Shown piece after piece: positions 1 to 7,438 of a stretch of DNA of 52,549 nucleotides. The notes under the pieces were generated by a model. The model searched no databases and was not told the DNA's origin. It saw nothing but the letters and a program-made list of their open reading frames with translations. Numbering within the stretch: position 1 is the first letter of the stretch; the number at the start of each line of letters is the position of its first letter. The position numbers and the translations under genes were made by a program. The stretch is from NCBI GenBank assembly GCA_013177825.1, contig JABLXX010000012.1, forward strand, positions 1 through 52,549, given 5' to 3'. The DNA is from Syntrophaceae bacterium. Its GTDB lineage: Bacteria > Desulfobacterota > Syntrophia > Syntrophales > PHBD01.

Positions 1-128
1 TCCATACCTCCATGCTGAACTCACCCTCCCGGTCCGCCGCCTCGCAGAGAGGCGCTACCTCCTCCTTGCAGTAACGGTAGATCGTATCGCGAAACATCCG
101 CTGCTCGTCGTTGAATGTGAAATCCATC
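1..128 (-). CDS. Acyl-CoA dehydrogenase, N-terminal part only (runs off the window)
   Basis: Reading leftwards from an ATG at 128, the frame starts MDFTFNDEQRMFRDTIYRYC and stays open to the window edge (about 42 codons). This is the usual opening of an acyl-CoA dehydrogenase: a short beta start and then the first alpha-domain helix. A strong GGAGG-type ribosome site lies about 8 bases upstream. It is the last visible gene of the minus-strand acyl-CoA cluster, 15 bases after the BKACE stop, so probably co-transcribed. The FAD-binding and catalytic parts lie outside the window, so substrate and activity cannot be judged. Confidence 0.8.
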
Positions 129-143
129 GAATCGTTCCTCCTC

Positions 144-1013
144 TTAAGCCTTGCGGATGCCCATCATCTCCCGGGCTTCCGCCGGCGTGGCGGGCGTGCG
201 GTTCAGGGACGAAGCGGCCTTCACGGCCCACTCGACCTGCTCCCAGCTGCCCTTGGCCAGCTCGCCGTCGGGCATCCGGGTGTTGTCCTCCATGCCGACC
301 CGCATGTTGCCGCCCATGAGGCAGGACATGACGTTGGCCGGGAACTGCTCGTTGCCCACGGCGCAGGTCGTGAAATTGGCCGTTGCCGGAATGGCGTTGA
401 CCATGGAAATGAACACGTCGGGACGGAACTTCTGGCCGCCGACGACGCCCCAGACGAAGTTGAAGTTCATGGGCTCCGTGAAGAAGCCCTGCTTGGCGAT
501 CAGGAGGGTATTGTCGATGCCGCCGATGTCGTAGCACTCGATCTCCGGCTTCACGCCGTTGGACTCGAAGGCTTTGCCGAAGTCCTGGAGCATCGTGAAG
601 GTGTTGTCGAAGACGTAGTCGAAGAAGATCTGCCCGGTGCCGCGGTCGACGATGCTGAAGTTCATGCTGTTGGTGTTGTATGAGGCCATCTCCGGCTTGA
701 CCGCCACGATCTGGGCCAGCCGCTGTTCCGGCGTCTTGTAGATGCCGACGGCGGAGCTGAGGCAGATGAGCAACTCGGGGCAGCGGGCCTTGATGGCGTC
801 ATGTACGGCCTGGATCCGGTCGATCTCGTGGGTCGGCTGGCCGTCGTCCATTCTCGCATGGACGTGGACCATGGCGGCTCCGGACTGGTAGCACTTGTAC
901 GCCTCTTCGGCGAACTCCTCAATGGTGTAGGGAACGCTGGGGTTGTTGTTCTTCATGGTGGCGGCCCCGGTGAGGGCCGCGGTAATGATGACCTTCTTGT
1001 TTTCCTTGGCCAT
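144..1013 (-). CDS. BKACE-family beta-keto acid cleavage enzyme (3-keto-5-aminohexanoate cleavage enzyme-like)
   Basis: The 289-residue protein has the length and motifs of the BKACE (DUF849) family. These TIM-barrel metal enzymes react a beta-keto acid with acetyl-CoA, giving acetoacetate and a new acyl-CoA. The metal-binding VHVHAR motif is at residues 49-54 (His50, His52), preceded by the N-terminal ITAALTGA strand that is usual here. A C-terminal MGGNMRVGMEDN motif is the conserved active-site segment of the family. The founding member, Kce, works in lysine fermentation, but the family accepts many keto acids. The neighbours (DUF35 and thiolase-like proteins) suggest a carboxylic-acid route rather than lysine. 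A GGAGG ribosome site precedes the start. Family is confident, substrate unknown. Confidence 0.92.
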   Translation of the reverse strand: MAKENKKVIITAALTGAATMKNNNPSVPYTIEEFAEEAYKCYQSGAAMVHVHARMDDGQPTHEIDRIQAVHDAIKARCPELLICLSSAVGIYKTPEQRLAQIVAVKPEMASYNTNSMNFSIVDRGTGQIFFDYVFDNTFTMLQDFGKAFESNGVKPEIECYDIGGIDNTLLIAKQGFFTEPMNFNFVWGVVGGQKFRPDVFISMVNAIPATANFTTCAVGNEQFPANVMSCLMGGNMRVGMEDNTRMPDGELAKGSWEQVEWAVKAASSLNRTPATPAEAREMMGIRKA

Positions 1014-1075
1014 GGTGAAATCCTCCTTACGGGAAAATTTGTTTGTTCATTTCGGCAGATCCTTCCGGCCGCGTC

Positions 1076-1540
1076 TCAGACGGGCTCGAAGTGATCCAGC
1101 TGCATCAGGGTGTTGACGGGTCCCTCGGCGAAGACGGCCTTCACCTTCATGCCGATGGCAACTTCATCGGGATCCACGTCGGCCACGATGTGGGTGAGCG
1201 GCGTGTCGGCCCCGTCCAGCTTGATCTGCCCCAGGATGTACGGCGCTTTCCGGGGAAGATGCTTGTCGTTGTAGTTGACGATGGTGTAGTTGACGAGTTC
1301 CCCCGTCGATCCCACGTCCACCCAGTTGTCGGCGATCCTGGCCCCGCACTTGTTGCAGTGTTCCCGAGGCGGGACATAGGTGATGCTGCATTTGTCGCAC
1401 TTGAGGCCCGTGAGCTTCTTCTTGTCCCTCATGGCGATGATCCACTTCGAGCCGATCCGTCCCACAAAAAACTGGTTGGGCAGGGCCATCCTGGCCTCGA
1501 TGACGAAGCAATCTTTTATGTCTTCACATTTGCATGTCAT
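1076..1540 (-). CDS. DUF35 protein: zinc ribbon plus OB-fold acyl-CoA-associated protein
   Basis: A 154-residue protein with a rubredoxin-like zinc ribbon (Cys48, Cys51, Cys62, Cys65) followed by a beta-rich OB-fold (about residues 75-150). DUF35 proteins partner thiolase-like enzymes, for example BbsA with the BbsB thiolase in anaerobic toluene degradation, and the DUF35-Ltp2 complex in steroid side-chain cleavage. They appear to help bind the CoA substrate. Here it lies between BKACE and a second DUF35-containing fusion, downstream of two thiolase-like genes on the same strand, so a heteromeric complex is likely. The partnership is inferred from neighbourhood. Confidence 0.88.
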   Translation of the reverse strand: MTCKCEDIKDCFVIEARMALPNQFFVGRIGSKWIIAMRDKKKLTGLKCDKCSITYVPPREHCNKCGARIADNWVDVGSTGELVNYTIVNYNDKHLPRKAPYILGQIKLDGADTPLTHIVADVDPDEVAIGMKVKAVFAEGPVNTLMQLDHFEPV

Positions 1541-1558
1541 GGTTCGATTCTCCTCTCC

Positions 1559-2728
1559 CTAGTCGATGATTTCAAAATGGAGGATGTCCCGGAAACTGCC
1601 CGAGGGCTTTTCCGCCCAGACGGGCCGCACCCTCGATCCGATCTTGAGCTTGGGAAGGTCCTCCCTCTTGATTTCGAAAGCGAAGCCTTCCTCCGGCGTG
1701 GCGCCCTCCAGCATGATCCAGGCGCAGGCATAGGGGGTGTCCCGCACTTCGCCGGAGAGGGGATCGGGGCTGGCAAAGTAGACCAGGTCGAAATTCGTGA
1801 CATATCCTTCCGGTCCCAGCTCCACGTACTCCTTGGTTCGCACGTGGCAGAACTGGCAGATCTCCTGGGGGAGGATCAGGGTCCGCTTGCAGAGGGGGCA
1901 GACGCTGGCGAGGAACTTCTTCTCGCGAAGTCCGGCGAACCACTTGCCCATGACGGGGCCCGTGGCGAAGCGCTGGTTAATGGAGGTGACCACCTTCAGG
2001 GAAAGCAGTTCCTCCGCCTCCTCGGCGTTGGGATCCACATACTTGTCGAAATACTTGCCGGTGGCGGCGGCGGCCATCATGTCGCCGTCGATCCTGACTT
2101 TTCCGGAGGTGAAGGCGGCTGCGCCGTCGATCGTGCCGGTCATCATGCCGACATAGGTGACGGCCTCCATGGTCATTTTTACGGCCAGGTCCGAATCGAG
2201 GCCTTCCTTCAGGGTGCAGGTCCCGTCGGCGATGGTGATGGTGAACTGGCCGCCGCCCTCGCCCGTGAGATCGTACCCGTATTTCAGCGTCACGCCCGCC
2301 GCCTTGTCGGGACGGAAACGCTCCCCGATGGCGGAGAGGATTCCCCGGGCGGTGACTTCCGTCTTTTTCTCCGGCACGGTGTATTGCACGAAGATCTGTG
2401 GCAGGAGTGTCATCAGCATCCGTGTGTCGCCGACGACCTTCATCTTTCCCTGGGAGAGGGCGTCGATGGCGCCGATCTTCTGCAGGGTGACGCCGATGAA
2501 CGTCTCCGCATCGGAGGCGATGATCGTGGCCGTGCAAGGGCCGAGGTCGCCCTCGACGGTCTCGACCTTGGCAACCTGGTCCTTGACGGTGAGCTTCCAC
2601 TTGCCCCCGCCCTCGCCGCCGCAATCGTACCCGATGACAACGTCCACGCCCTTGGACGCCTCGGGCTTGAAGCGTTTGGGCATCGTATTGAAGATATCCG
2701 CAACGGTGGTTCCGAAGAATTCAGCCAT
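1559..2728 (-). CDS. SCP2-SCP2-DUF35 fusion protein
   Basis: The protein has about 389 residues and three parts. Two successive SCP2 sterol/lipid-carrier folds (about residues 1-112 and 125-225) share the pattern of a GGG..W/F stretch and an I/M-DGD/VGD-x-M turn. A C-terminal DUF35 unit follows, with zinc-ribbon cysteines near 277, 280, 291 and 294 and an OB-fold. SCP2 domains bind fatty acyl or sterol CoA esters, so it may present a hydrophobic CoA substrate to the adjacent thiolase-like enzymes. I chose the ATG at 2728 (GGAGG with six-base spacing) over an in-frame TTG two codons upstream. It starts 10 bases after the thiolase-like gene ends. The tandem SCP2 fused to DUF35 is unusual. Confidence 0.85.
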   Translation of the reverse strand: MAEFFGTTVADIFNTMPKRFKPEASKGVDVVIGYDCGGEGGGKWKLTVKDQVAKVETVEGDLGPCTATIIASDAETFIGVTLQKIGAIDALSQGKMKVVGDTRMLMTLLPQIFVQYTVPEKKTEVTARGILSAIGERFRPDKAAGVTLKYGYDLTGEGGGQFTITIADGTCTLKEGLDSDLAVKMTMEAVTYVGMMTGTIDGAAAFTSGKVRIDGDMMAAAATGKYFDKYVDPNAEEAEELLSLKVVTSINQRFATGPVMGKWFAGLREKKFLASVCPLCKRTLILPQEICQFCHVRTKEYVELGPEGYVTNFDLVYFASPDPLSGEVRDTPYACAWIMLEGATPEEGFAFEIKREDLPKLKIGSRVRPVWAEKPSGSFRDILHFEIID

Positions 2729-2738
2729 GGTCAACCTC

Positions 2739-3935
2739 CTACCAGTTCAATTCTTTTTCGAGCATGAGCATAACGGTCCACAAGGTGCCGCCGAACCCGG
2801 AGGCCAGGGCATGGCGGACCTCCTTCTTGATCTGGTGCCCGCCGGCGTCCCCCCGGATCTGGAGTGCCGCCTCGGCGGGACGGAGCATGGCCGTGGCGCC
2901 GATGGGATTGCTGGCAATGACGCCTCCCGAGGGGTTGACGGGGAGCTTGCCGTCCAGGTCGAATTCTCCCGCCTCCATGAGCTTGAGAACCGCGTCATCC
3001 TTGAGGAGCAGGAATTCCCGGAGCCAGTCGAGGCCCCAGTAGGCGGACGGATCGTACATCTCGAAAACGTCGAAGTATTCGAGCGGGTTCGTGATGCCGT
3101 TCCGCTTGAACAGTCTTTCCGCACAGTCGCGATGGGTGCTCTTGGGTTTCTGCGCGCCGTACAGGTTGGACATGTTTTCCCCCCGGTGGGAGGTCTCATG
3201 GTCCCGGATCCAGACGGGCGGCTTGGCGGTTCCCTTCTTCACCCGGTCCTCGTGGGTGAGGATCATGGCGCAGGCCCCGTCGGACTGGGAGCACATGTGG
3301 ATCAGCCTGAGCTCGCCGACGAGCTGGGGAGACGTCTCCATCAGGGTCTCCAGCTGGTCGTACTCGAGGCCGAGGCGTCGGTGCGCCCGCTCGTTCAGCA
3401 TGGCGTGCTTGTCCATCATGATCCGGTACTTCATGGCGGCCCGGAGAACCCGATCCTTCCCGAACTCCTTGATCATCTCGGTGGCCGTGGTGGATGTGAG
3501 GGCTCCTGTCTGGAGGTTGCGGAACCAGAGGGGGTCGGCCATGTTCGTGATGCCGCCCGTGGTGTTTCCTTCCTGGAGTTTCTCGAAGCCGAGGCACAGG
3601 ACGGTGTCGTACTGGCCGGAGGCCACGAGGCTGTCTGATGCGCAGACCAGGGTTGCCCCGACGGTGCCGCCCGTGGTGATCCGGTACTCTTCCTTTCCGT
3701 AGGATCCGCAGCCCAGGGCGTGCCACATGTCAGGCTGGAACTGCATCTCGAAGAGCTCCATGTTGCCGTGTACGATGCAGTCGATGTCGTCGAGGGTCAT
3801 ATTGGCGTCCGCCAGGACGTTACGCACGGCCTCGGCGACCATTTCCACCTGATTCTGGTCTTCCTTGTGACTGGAGAGGGTCGTCTGGCCGATCCCGATA
3901 ATGGCTACGTTTCTGTTTTTCTCGTGTTTTTTCAT
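2739..3935 (-). CDS. Thiolase-like (SCP-x family) protein lacking canonical catalytic residues
   Basis: The 398-residue protein has a full thiolase fold. The N-terminal VAIIGIGQT strand, the central substrate-loop region and the C-terminal NPSGG motif are all visible. Where active thiolases carry the nucleophilic Cys (CASG-type), it reads GGTVGAT. The usual GHP motif near NPSGG reads SNP, and the second Cys (C-x-GGG) reads SGFGG. By eye all three classical residues are absent, so ordinary thiolysis is doubtful. Related thiolase-like proteins (Ltp2) act as aldolases with a DUF35 partner, which fits the neighbouring genes. It lies in the minus-strand operon between a second thiolase-like gene and the SCP2-DUF35 fusion. 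Fold confident, reaction unknown. Confidence 0.87.
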   Translation of the reverse strand: MKKHEKNRNVAIIGIGQTTLSSHKEDQNQVEMVAEAVRNVLADANMTLDDIDCIVHGNMELFEMQFQPDMWHALGCGSYGKEEYRITTGGTVGATLVCASDSLVASGQYDTVLCLGFEKLQEGNTTGGITNMADPLWFRNLQTGALTSTTATEMIKEFGKDRVLRAAMKYRIMMDKHAMLNERAHRRLGLEYDQLETLMETSPQLVGELRLIHMCSQSDGACAMILTHEDRVKKGTAKPPVWIRDHETSHRGENMSNLYGAQKPKSTHRDCAERLFKRNGITNPLEYFDVFEMYDPSAYWGLDWLREFLLLKDDAVLKLMEAGEFDLDGKLPVNPSGGVIASNPIGATAMLRPAEAALQIRGDAGGHQIKKEVRHALASGFGGTLWTVMLMLEKELNW

Positions 3936-3947
3936 GATTCCTGCTCC

Positions 3948-5093
3948 TTACGCTTCAAGAATGAGAACGGAGTGGAACTGGCCGGCGGGCCCGTTTGTCG
4001 AGTGGGCCACGGCGCACTTCGCGTCAGGAACCTGGCGGTCTCCCGCGCCGCCCTGAAGCTGGAGGGTCGCCTCGGCGGCCCGATAGAGACCGGAAATGAT
4101 CAGCGGGTTCCCTGCCAGGGTACCGCCGGAGAGGTTTACCCGGTACTTCCCGGGACCACCTTCCGCGACGAAGCGTCCGCCTTCTCCGTCTCCGCAGAAT
4201 CCCAATCCTTCCATCCACATGGGCTGCTGGTAGGCGTAGCAGTCCATGACCTCGACTACGTCGGCGGCCTTTTTCAGATCCTGGATGCCGGCCCTCCGGC
4301 AGGCGTTCGCGGTGGCTTTCTTGAGGGCGAAGTTGCTGGTCAGATCCCGGTCCCCGAAGAAGAAGGTATCCATGCAGTTGGCGAAGCCCGTGATCCAGAC
4401 GGGCTTGTCGGTGAATTCCTTTGCCCGCTCCTCCGAGGCCAGGAGCAGCCCAACGGCTCCGTCGGAGACGGGATAGGCATGAAGCTGGCGGATGGGATCG
4501 CACAGCATGGGGGATGCCTTGACTTTCCCCGCCGGCACGGCTTCCCGTGCGTTGGCATAGGGGTTCTTGGCGGCCCACTGGCGGCTCCGGACCACGATCT
4601 CGGCGAGCTGGTCGTCCGTGAGGCTGCTCTTCCTCATGTAGGCCTGGGCCTGGAGCCCGGCGGCGTTCAGGTAGTCAAGCCCCGTGGCGCGGCCGTAGAA
4701 GGGATCGAAACCGCAGTTCGTGATCATGTTGCGGCTTTCTCCCTGGGATTCCTTGCAGTGTCCCATGATCAGGACAAGGTCCTTGTGCCCGGAGAGGATG
4801 ATGGAGTTGGCATAGCCGATGGCGTTGAGGCCTTCCTGGGCCATTTTCTCTTCCGCCAGGTACTGGCCCCCGATGACGTCCGTGACGCCGTTGTTCGAGA
4901 TGGTCCGGGCGTCGAAGAAATCGTCGGAGGTGCTGACGATCATTTCCACGCCGTTTTCCCCGTACGTGAAGCCCGTCTTCTCCTGGAGGTCCTCCAGCAC
5001 GTCCAGAAGCATGTTCTGGAATCGCCTGTACCAGAGATCCGGTTCGTTCTTGTGCTGGGCAACCGCACAAATCGCTACCCGCTTTGTGGCCAT
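3948..5093 (-). CDS. Second thiolase-like protein lacking canonical catalytic residues
   Basis: A 381-residue thiolase-fold protein of the SCP-x/acetyl-CoA acetyltransferase group. The position of the nucleophilic Cys reads MAQEG. The C-terminal NLSGG is followed by GNP instead of GHP, and the final Cys-Gly-Gly segment is absent. It differs clearly from the neighbouring 2739-3935 protein, so the pair could be unlike subunits of one heteromer. Its stop is 12 bases before the next gene and a ribosome site (AAGGAGACG) precedes its start. It appears to be the first gene of the tight run 5093 to 1; the PHP gene upstream is separated by 96 bases. Confidence 0.85.
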   Translation of the reverse strand: MATKRVAICAVAQHKNEPDLWYRRFQNMLLDVLEDLQEKTGFTYGENGVEMIVSTSDDFFDARTISNNGVTDVIGGQYLAEEKMAQEGLNAIGYANSIILSGHKDLVLIMGHCKESQGESRNMITNCGFDPFYGRATGLDYLNAAGLQAQAYMRKSSLTDDQLAEIVVRSRQWAAKNPYANAREAVPAGKVKASPMLCDPIRQLHAYPVSDGAVGLLLASEERAKEFTDKPVWITGFANCMDTFFFGDRDLTSNFALKKATANACRRAGIQDLKKAADVVEVMDCYAYQQPMWMEGLGFCGDGEGGRFVAEGGPGKYRVNLSGGTLAGNPLIISGLYRAAEATLQLQGGAGDRQVPDAKCAVAHSTNGPAGQFHSVLILEA

Positions 5094-5189
5094 AGAACGT
5101 CTCCTTCCTTAAATTGAATCTGAATCGCATTTTCTTCGGGGATCTGTCCCGGCCGGACCATCCGGTCGGGCGCCGCCCCGGCTGCAGTT

Positions 5190-5795
5190 TCAGGCAAATC
5201 GGATCAGCCGCAGATCCGCGGCGGACTTTCGGCGGGCCTTGTCGCCCGCAAAACAGTTCATGAATCGCCCCTGCTTGACGGCCCGGATGATTTCATCCCG
5301 GTCCAGCGGGGCCTCCAGTTCGATCCATCCGCGTCCGCACCCCAGGAGGGTGTGGGAATCGTCGGCCGCCACCTTGGGATAGGGAATTTCCGGGATGTCG
5401 AACTGGGGCGTGTAGAAGCCGTGGGTCGTGATCTCCACGGCGTCGATCGGATATTGCTCGGCCACTTCCCCGATGATGCGGATGCAGTCTTTCAGGCTGA
5501 CGTCGACGTCGGCGGGGTGATTGAAGATGTGAAGGACTTCCTTATCCCCCTCGATGCGGCTGACGTGGACGTAGCCCTTGCGGCAGTGGACCGTCAGCTC
5601 GATTCCCGTGAAGACGAGCAGGCGTGTATCGATCCTGCCGATGGCGTCTCCGTAGGAGGGCTTCAGCAGGTGATCGTGGTCCGTAATGGCGATGAAGTCG
5701 TATCCGAGGCGTGCATAGGTGTCGGCCGTCTCCTGGGGCGTCAGGGCTCCGTCGGAGAAAGTCGTGTGCGTGTGAAGCTGTCCCTTGAGAATCAT
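5190..5795 (-). CDS. PHP-domain metal-dependent phosphoesterase
   Basis: With the ATG at 5795 the protein has 201 residues and begins directly with the PHP signature: His8-x-His10 and Asp15, then TDHDH near residues 38-42, Glu65 and His93. These are the usual metal ligands of the polymerase and histidinol phosphatase (PHP) superfamily. An upstream in-frame extension to 5942 is low-complexity and overlaps the TetR gene, so I rejected it. It lies 118 bases downstream of the TetR gene on the same strand and ahead of the thiolase-like genes. Substrate unknown; possibly a nucleotide or sugar phosphate. Confidence 0.85.
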   Translation of the reverse strand: MILKGQLHTHTTFSDGALTPQETADTYARLGYDFIAITDHDHLLKPSYGDAIGRIDTRLLVFTGIELTVHCRKGYVHVSRIEGDKEVLHIFNHPADVDVSLKDCIRIIGEVAEQYPIDAVEITTHGFYTPQFDIPEIPYPKVAADDSHTLLGCGRGWIELEAPLDRDEIIRAVKQGRFMNCFAGDKARRKSAADLRLIRFA

Positions 5796-5913
5796 CACTG
5801 CCTGTCGTTTGCTGAATACTGCCTGTCCGCTTCGTTTCCGGCTTTCCGTCTCCGGTTGTCTGCCATTGCCGTCTGTGGTGGAATGTCCCGCAGGTCCGCC
5901 GGAGGGATCCTTC

Positions 5914-6516
5914 CTAATGCTCTGCTTCCGCCTCCGCCCCATGAAGAAAAACGGAGGTGAGGCTTTCGATGATCCGCTTCTCCCTGGCCTTGCTCAGCGT
6001 TTCATTGCCCAGGATCATGACCGACAGGAACGTGTCGATGGCGCCGAGAAATACATAGGTCAGGTAGTTGGACTGGATATCGGCTCGCAGGGTTCCCCGG
6101 GTCTGGCCTTCGCGGATGATGTCTTCACAGAGGTTGAAGAGTTTCCGGAATTTGTCCTTGCCCCGAGGGCTCGAGTGATAGATGAATCCCCGGGAGACCT
6201 CGGCCACAAAAATGGACATCTGGCTCGGTGTTGCGGTATACGCGTTCATCATGAACTTGATGATGTCCACGAGTTTTTCCTTGGTGGCCGCGGTGCTCTT
6301 CTTGAGCATTTCCAGCTCGTCGTAAAAGGTCTTCCACCAGTTCTCGACAATGGCATCGAAAAGTTTTTCCTTGTTTTCGAAATAGTGATAGATGAGTCCG
6401 TACGAGAGGTTGGCTTCTTTGGCAATATCGGCCATGCGGGCTTCGGCGAAGCCTTTCGTGCTGAAGACCTTCAGGGCCGCTTCGACGATGATTTTTTCAC
6501 TGGCTACTTTTTCCAT
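5914..6516 (-). CDS. TetR-family transcriptional regulator
   Basis: A 200-residue TetR protein. The N-terminal HTH (about residues 8-55) carries the typical AALKVFSTKGFAEA and YGLIYHYFENKEKLF stretches, followed by an all-helical ligand domain. The start is set at MEKVAS (6516). An extension to 6552 would be coded by the 16-bp palindrome at 6539-6554, which looks like its operator. TetR repressors of acyl-CoA gene sets usually respond to an acyl-CoA or fatty acid, so control of the neighbouring cluster is a reasonable inference. A divergently transcribed DUF2845 gene starts at 6668. Confidence 0.9.
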   Translation of the reverse strand: MEKVASEKIIVEAALKVFSTKGFAEARMADIAKEANLSYGLIYHYFENKEKLFDAIVENWWKTFYDELEMLKKSTAATKEKLVDIIKFMMNAYTATPSQMSIFVAEVSRGFIYHSSPRGKDKFRKLFNLCEDIIREGQTRGTLRADIQSNYLTYVFLGAIDTFLSVMILGNETLSKAREKRIIESLTSVFLHGAEAEAEH

Positions 6517-6538
6517 GAAGCACCGCTTAACAAATGTT

Positions 6539-6554
6539 GATTGACATGTCAATC
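6539..6554. promoter_or_regulatory. 16-bp perfect palindrome, likely TetR operator
   Basis: GATTGACATGTCAATC is a perfect inverted repeat just 5' of the TetR start codon and in the divergent intergenic region. Being symmetric, it also supplies a TTGACA hexamer on both strands, so repressor binding could block promoters in either direction. Position and symmetry are seen; the assignment to the adjacent regulator is inferred. Confidence 0.6.
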
Positions 6555-6667
6555 GGTATTTGCCGTTGCAGGAACCAGGAAACGGCCGTTTGATCCAAGA
6601 TCATGAATTATAAAGGCAATATTGCAAGGCAAGCCGAACGAACCTCCTGAAGGAGAAGGCGGGGAGC

Positions 6668-7048
6668 ATGAAAAAGATGATGACGATCCTGGTCGTGGCG
6701 ATGCTTTTTTTCTGTTTCGGAAACGAGGCTTCCGCATTCCGGTGCAATCAGGGCAAGGGGCTTGTCAGCAGCGGCGACAGCAAGGCACGCGTCCGGATCG
6801 AATGCGGAAAACCCGACAGCGTCGAGAAGGTGAAGTCCGTCACAAGGGGCCGCTTTCTGGGAGGCGAGGACCCGAACACCGGCAGGAGCCGGGGCGGAAT
6901 CTATGCCGAAGAAACGCTGGCCGTCGAGAAATGGTACTACAACTGCGGGGATAACGATTTTCTGTATGTTCTGACCTTCGAGGGAGACGTCATGATCGCG
7001 GAGGAGACGGCCGGCCGGGGGAACGGTCCTTCCCGATGCACGTTCTGA
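6668..7048 (+). CDS. Small exported protein, DUF2845-like
   Basis: A 126-residue protein with a cleavable signal peptide (KK, hydrophobic core, likely cut after ASA at about residue 23). The mature part starts FRCNQGKGLVSSGDSKARV and contains CGKP, as in DUF2845 proteins. Four cysteines could form disulfides in the periplasm. No function is known for the family. A ribosome site (GGGGAG) lies just before the start. It stands alone, divergent from the TetR gene and about 390 bases from the efflux operon. Confidence 0.8.
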   Translation: MKKMMTILVVAMLFFCFGNEASAFRCNQGKGLVSSGDSKARVRIECGKPDSVEKVKSVTRGRFLGGEDPNTGRSRGGIYAEETLAVEKWYYNCGDNDFLYVLTFEGDVMIAEETAGRGNGPSRCTF

Positions 7049-7176
7049 GAGAATGTATGCATATCCGTCGGCATGTCCATCTGTGGCAAGAGTCCTCTCC
7101 TTTTGCCGGGACACCTGCATGAATCAAGGGTGACGCCCCCGAATTCGTCCTTCCGTCCATCGCTGGATCAATCCCT

Positions 7177-7224
7177 GGATATATTATATCCATCTGCATG
7201 CACCAGGCTGGATAGATAGTATCC
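7177..7224. promoter_or_regulatory. Pair of GGATA-N5-TATCC inverted repeats, candidate operator
   Basis: GGATATATTATATCC (7177-7191) and GGATAGATAGTATCC (7210-7224) share the arms GGATA/TATCC around a five-base centre. Their centres are 33 bases apart, close to three helical turns, as expected for two dimers binding the same face of DNA. They lie about 215-260 bases upstream of the efflux operon. Confidence 0.45.
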
Positions 7225-7300
7225 GCTTTTTCGTGCATCTATGACGGTCTTGTCGCTTCTCTCCAGGTTCATTCCATCATTCCCATATGTTGGAAGTTGA

Positions 7301-7314
7301 TACCCGATCGGGTA
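7301..7314. promoter_or_regulatory. 14-bp perfect palindrome upstream of tolC-like gene
   Basis: TACCCGATCGGGTA is perfectly symmetrical and lies 125 bases before the efflux operon start. It differs in sequence from the pair at 7177-7224, so a different regulator would be expected. Function inferred only from position. Confidence 0.35.
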
Positions 7315-7438
7315 CGATCCTTGCCAGCCACCCGTTACAGGGGATGCTTTCCGGAAGTCCGGATCGAGCAGGAAATCCCCGGCGACTCCCGGGGCTTCGC
7401 CTTGACAGGCCCCCTCATCCGTAGCATATAGACCGGCC

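Larger units (their letters stand above)
7049..7438. other. Intergenic leader of the efflux operon with several palindromes
   Basis: No gene is convincing in these 390 bases. They hold at least three symmetrical sites (7177-7191, 7210-7224 and 7301-7314, listed separately). The tolC-like start at 7439 has no clear ribosome site. Confidence 0.5.

Noticed and set aside
1043-2767. Long plus-strand open frame opposite the DUF35 and SCP2 genes
   Set aside because: It is the antisense shadow of GC-rich coding sequence; the minus-strand genes have clear domains and ribosome sites.
5126-5170. Terminator hairpin between PHP and thiolase-like genes
   Set aside because: A CCCGGCCGGA/TCCGGTCGGG stem exists but has no T run on either side, so termination cannot be supported.
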